Source: an uncultured Pelagibacteraceae bacterium
GTDB taxonomy: Bacteria > Pseudomonadota > Alphaproteobacteria > Pelagibacterales > Pelagibacteraceae
Length of the DNA stretch: 14,240 nucleotides
Reading direction: 5' to 3'
Assembly: GCA_902536205.1 (NCBI GenBank)
Contig: CACAWM010000013.1
Coordinates: 1-14,240, forward strand
The position numbers were made by a program, and so were the translations under genes. Below are positions 13,468 to 14,240 of the stretch, piece by piece. The notes under the pieces are model-generated. The model ran no database searches, was not told the origin of the DNA, and saw only the letters and a program-made list of their open reading frames with translations. Position 1 is the first letter of the stretch. Each line of letters opens with the position of its first letter.

Positions 13468-14231
13468 TGTTAAAAAAAATAAACCTTAAAAATAAGACAG
13501 CTCTTGTAACTGGAGCTGGTAAAGGTCTTGGTAAAGCTTGTGCAATAGCTTTAGCTGAGGCAGGAGCAAAAGTAATTATATTAAGTAGAACAAAATCTGA
13601 CCTTATTAAGGTAAACAAAATCATAAAAAAAACTAAAGGTTCAAGCCAATCTTTTGTTTGTGATGTAACAAATTTAGATGATTTAAAAAAAGTTCTAAAA
13701 AAAATTAGTCGATTAGATATTCTAGTAAACAATGCTGGAAATAATAGACCCGAACATTTTACAAAAGTAAGTCAAGAAAATATGGAATACTTAACAAATC
13801 TAAATATGAAAGCAGCTTTTAATGTTGCGCAATTATGTTCAAAAAAAATGGTAAAAGCAAAAAATAGAAAAAAAATTGGTGGATCCATTATTCATATGTC
13901 CTCTCAATTAGGAAGAGTTGGTTGTGAAGGCCGTAATGTTTACAATATGAATAAATTTGGAGTAGAAGGTCTCGCTAGGGGAATGGCATGTGAACTAGCA
14001 CCCTACAATATTAGAGTAAATACAATATGTCCTACTTTTGTTGAAACACCAATGGTAAAAAAGTTTTTTAAAAATAAAAAATTTAAAAACAGAATGCTTA
14101 AGAATATCCCATTAGGAAGAGTTGCAAAAGAAAGTGATGTTGCAACAGCTGTAGCTTTTCTGGCAGCAGACTCTTCTGAAATGATTACAGGAACTTCTTT
14201 ATTGGTGGATGGGGGTTGGACAGCACAGTAA
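13467..14231 (+). CDS. Short-chain dehydrogenase/reductase (SDR)
   Basis: The 254-residue protein is a classical SDR. It has the cofactor motif TGAGKGLG at 15-22, the NNAG strand end at 88-91, a serine pair S145-S146 after the HM strand, the active-site Y159 and K163 (YNMNK), and the C-terminal DGG-W block at 248-251. R41 after the second strand hints at NADP(H), although DV at 66-67 (CDVTNL) is common to both cofactor types. The ATG at 13467 overlaps the TerC stop (TGATG) and is preferred over the in-frame TTG three bases earlier. The family covers 3-oxoacyl-ACP reductases and many polyol or gluconate dehydrogenases. Together with the zinc ADH it could serve as a DHPS 2-dehydrogenase pair, but that is a contextual guess. 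Confidence 0.87.
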   Translation: MLKKINLKNKTALVTGAGKGLGKACAIALAEAGAKVIILSRTKSDLIKVNKIIKKTKGSSQSFVCDVTNLDDLKKVLKKISRLDILVNNAGNNRPEHFTKVSQENMEYLTNLNMKAAFNVAQLCSKKMVKAKNRKKIGGSIIHMSSQLGRVGCEGRNVYNMNKFGVEGLARGMACELAPYNIRVNTICPTFVETPMVKKFFKNKKFKNRMLKNIPLGRVAKESDVATAVAFLAADSSEMITGTSLLVDGGWTAQ

Positions 14232-14240
14232 TGGGAATTT
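14231..14240 (+). CDS. Possible start of the next operon gene (cut by the window edge)
   Basis: An ATG at 14231 overlaps the SDR stop as TAATG, the same junction used elsewhere in the window. Only three codons (M-G-I) are visible, so nothing can be said about the product. Confidence 0.3.

Noticed and set aside
13448..13732. Minus-strand open frame of 94 codons over the TerC/SDR junction
   Set aside because: Antisense to the N-terminal, cofactor-binding half of the SDR, which is clearly the real gene.
1..14240. CRISPR array, insertion sequence, tRNA or integrase site
   Set aside because: No regularly spaced repeats, transposase, cloverleaf or terminal inverted repeats were seen on either strand.

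Overview
The window is very AT-rich (roughly a third G+C by eye) and densely packed. Genes overlap by 1-11 bases or sit within about 20 bases of each other, and the longest gene-free gap is 140 bases. Gene content (TRAP transporter, sulfonate-type dehydrogenases, GMC oxidoreductase, no regulator, no mobile DNA) and this style suggest a streamlined marine alphaproteobacterium of SAR11/Pelagibacter type or a similar low-GC lineage such as HIMB59/AEGEAN-169. That placement is inference; there is no rRNA or marker gene here.

Layout. (1) 1-2179, plus strand: the 3' part of an Ldh_2-family dehydrogenase (malate/lactate/sulfolactate type), a phosphate acetyl/butyryltransferase and a SAM methyltransferase, all overlapping. 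(2) 2180-4861, minus strand: an eight-gene run of very small proteins. Six look like ferredoxin-fold (dimeric alpha-beta barrel) proteins: two GYD-domain paralogues, one ABM-like, two mutually similar unknowns and one DUF1330. With them are a four-helix membrane protein and a secreted protein. Several genes have near-perfect Shine-Dalgarno sites. This is the least understood part of the window. (3) 4957-5841, plus: a lone GT17-type glycosyltransferase. (4) 5831-11123, minus: dctP, a terminator-like hairpin, dctQ, dctM, a histidinol-dehydrogenase-family enzyme that best fits sulfopropanediol 3-dehydrogenase (HpsN), and a zinc alcohol dehydrogenase that lacks an internal block of about 35 residues. 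(5) 11264-14231, plus, divergent from dctP: a GMC oxidoreductase, a TerC-family membrane protein and an SDR, with the start of another gene at the edge.

How they may work together. The minus-strand operon reads as uptake plus first oxidation of a small polar alcohol, most likely 2,3-dihydroxypropane-1-sulfonate (DHPS). The TRAP system would import it, the zinc ADH and/or SDR would interconvert stereoisomers, and HpsN would make sulfolactate. At the left edge the Ldh_2 enzyme could take sulfolactate to sulfopyruvate, and the phosphotransacetylase could convert acetyl phosphate (from sulfoacetaldehyde by Xsc) to acetyl-CoA. No desulfonating enzyme (Xsc, SuyAB, ComDE) lies in the window, so the pathway is an inference from family membership and proximity.
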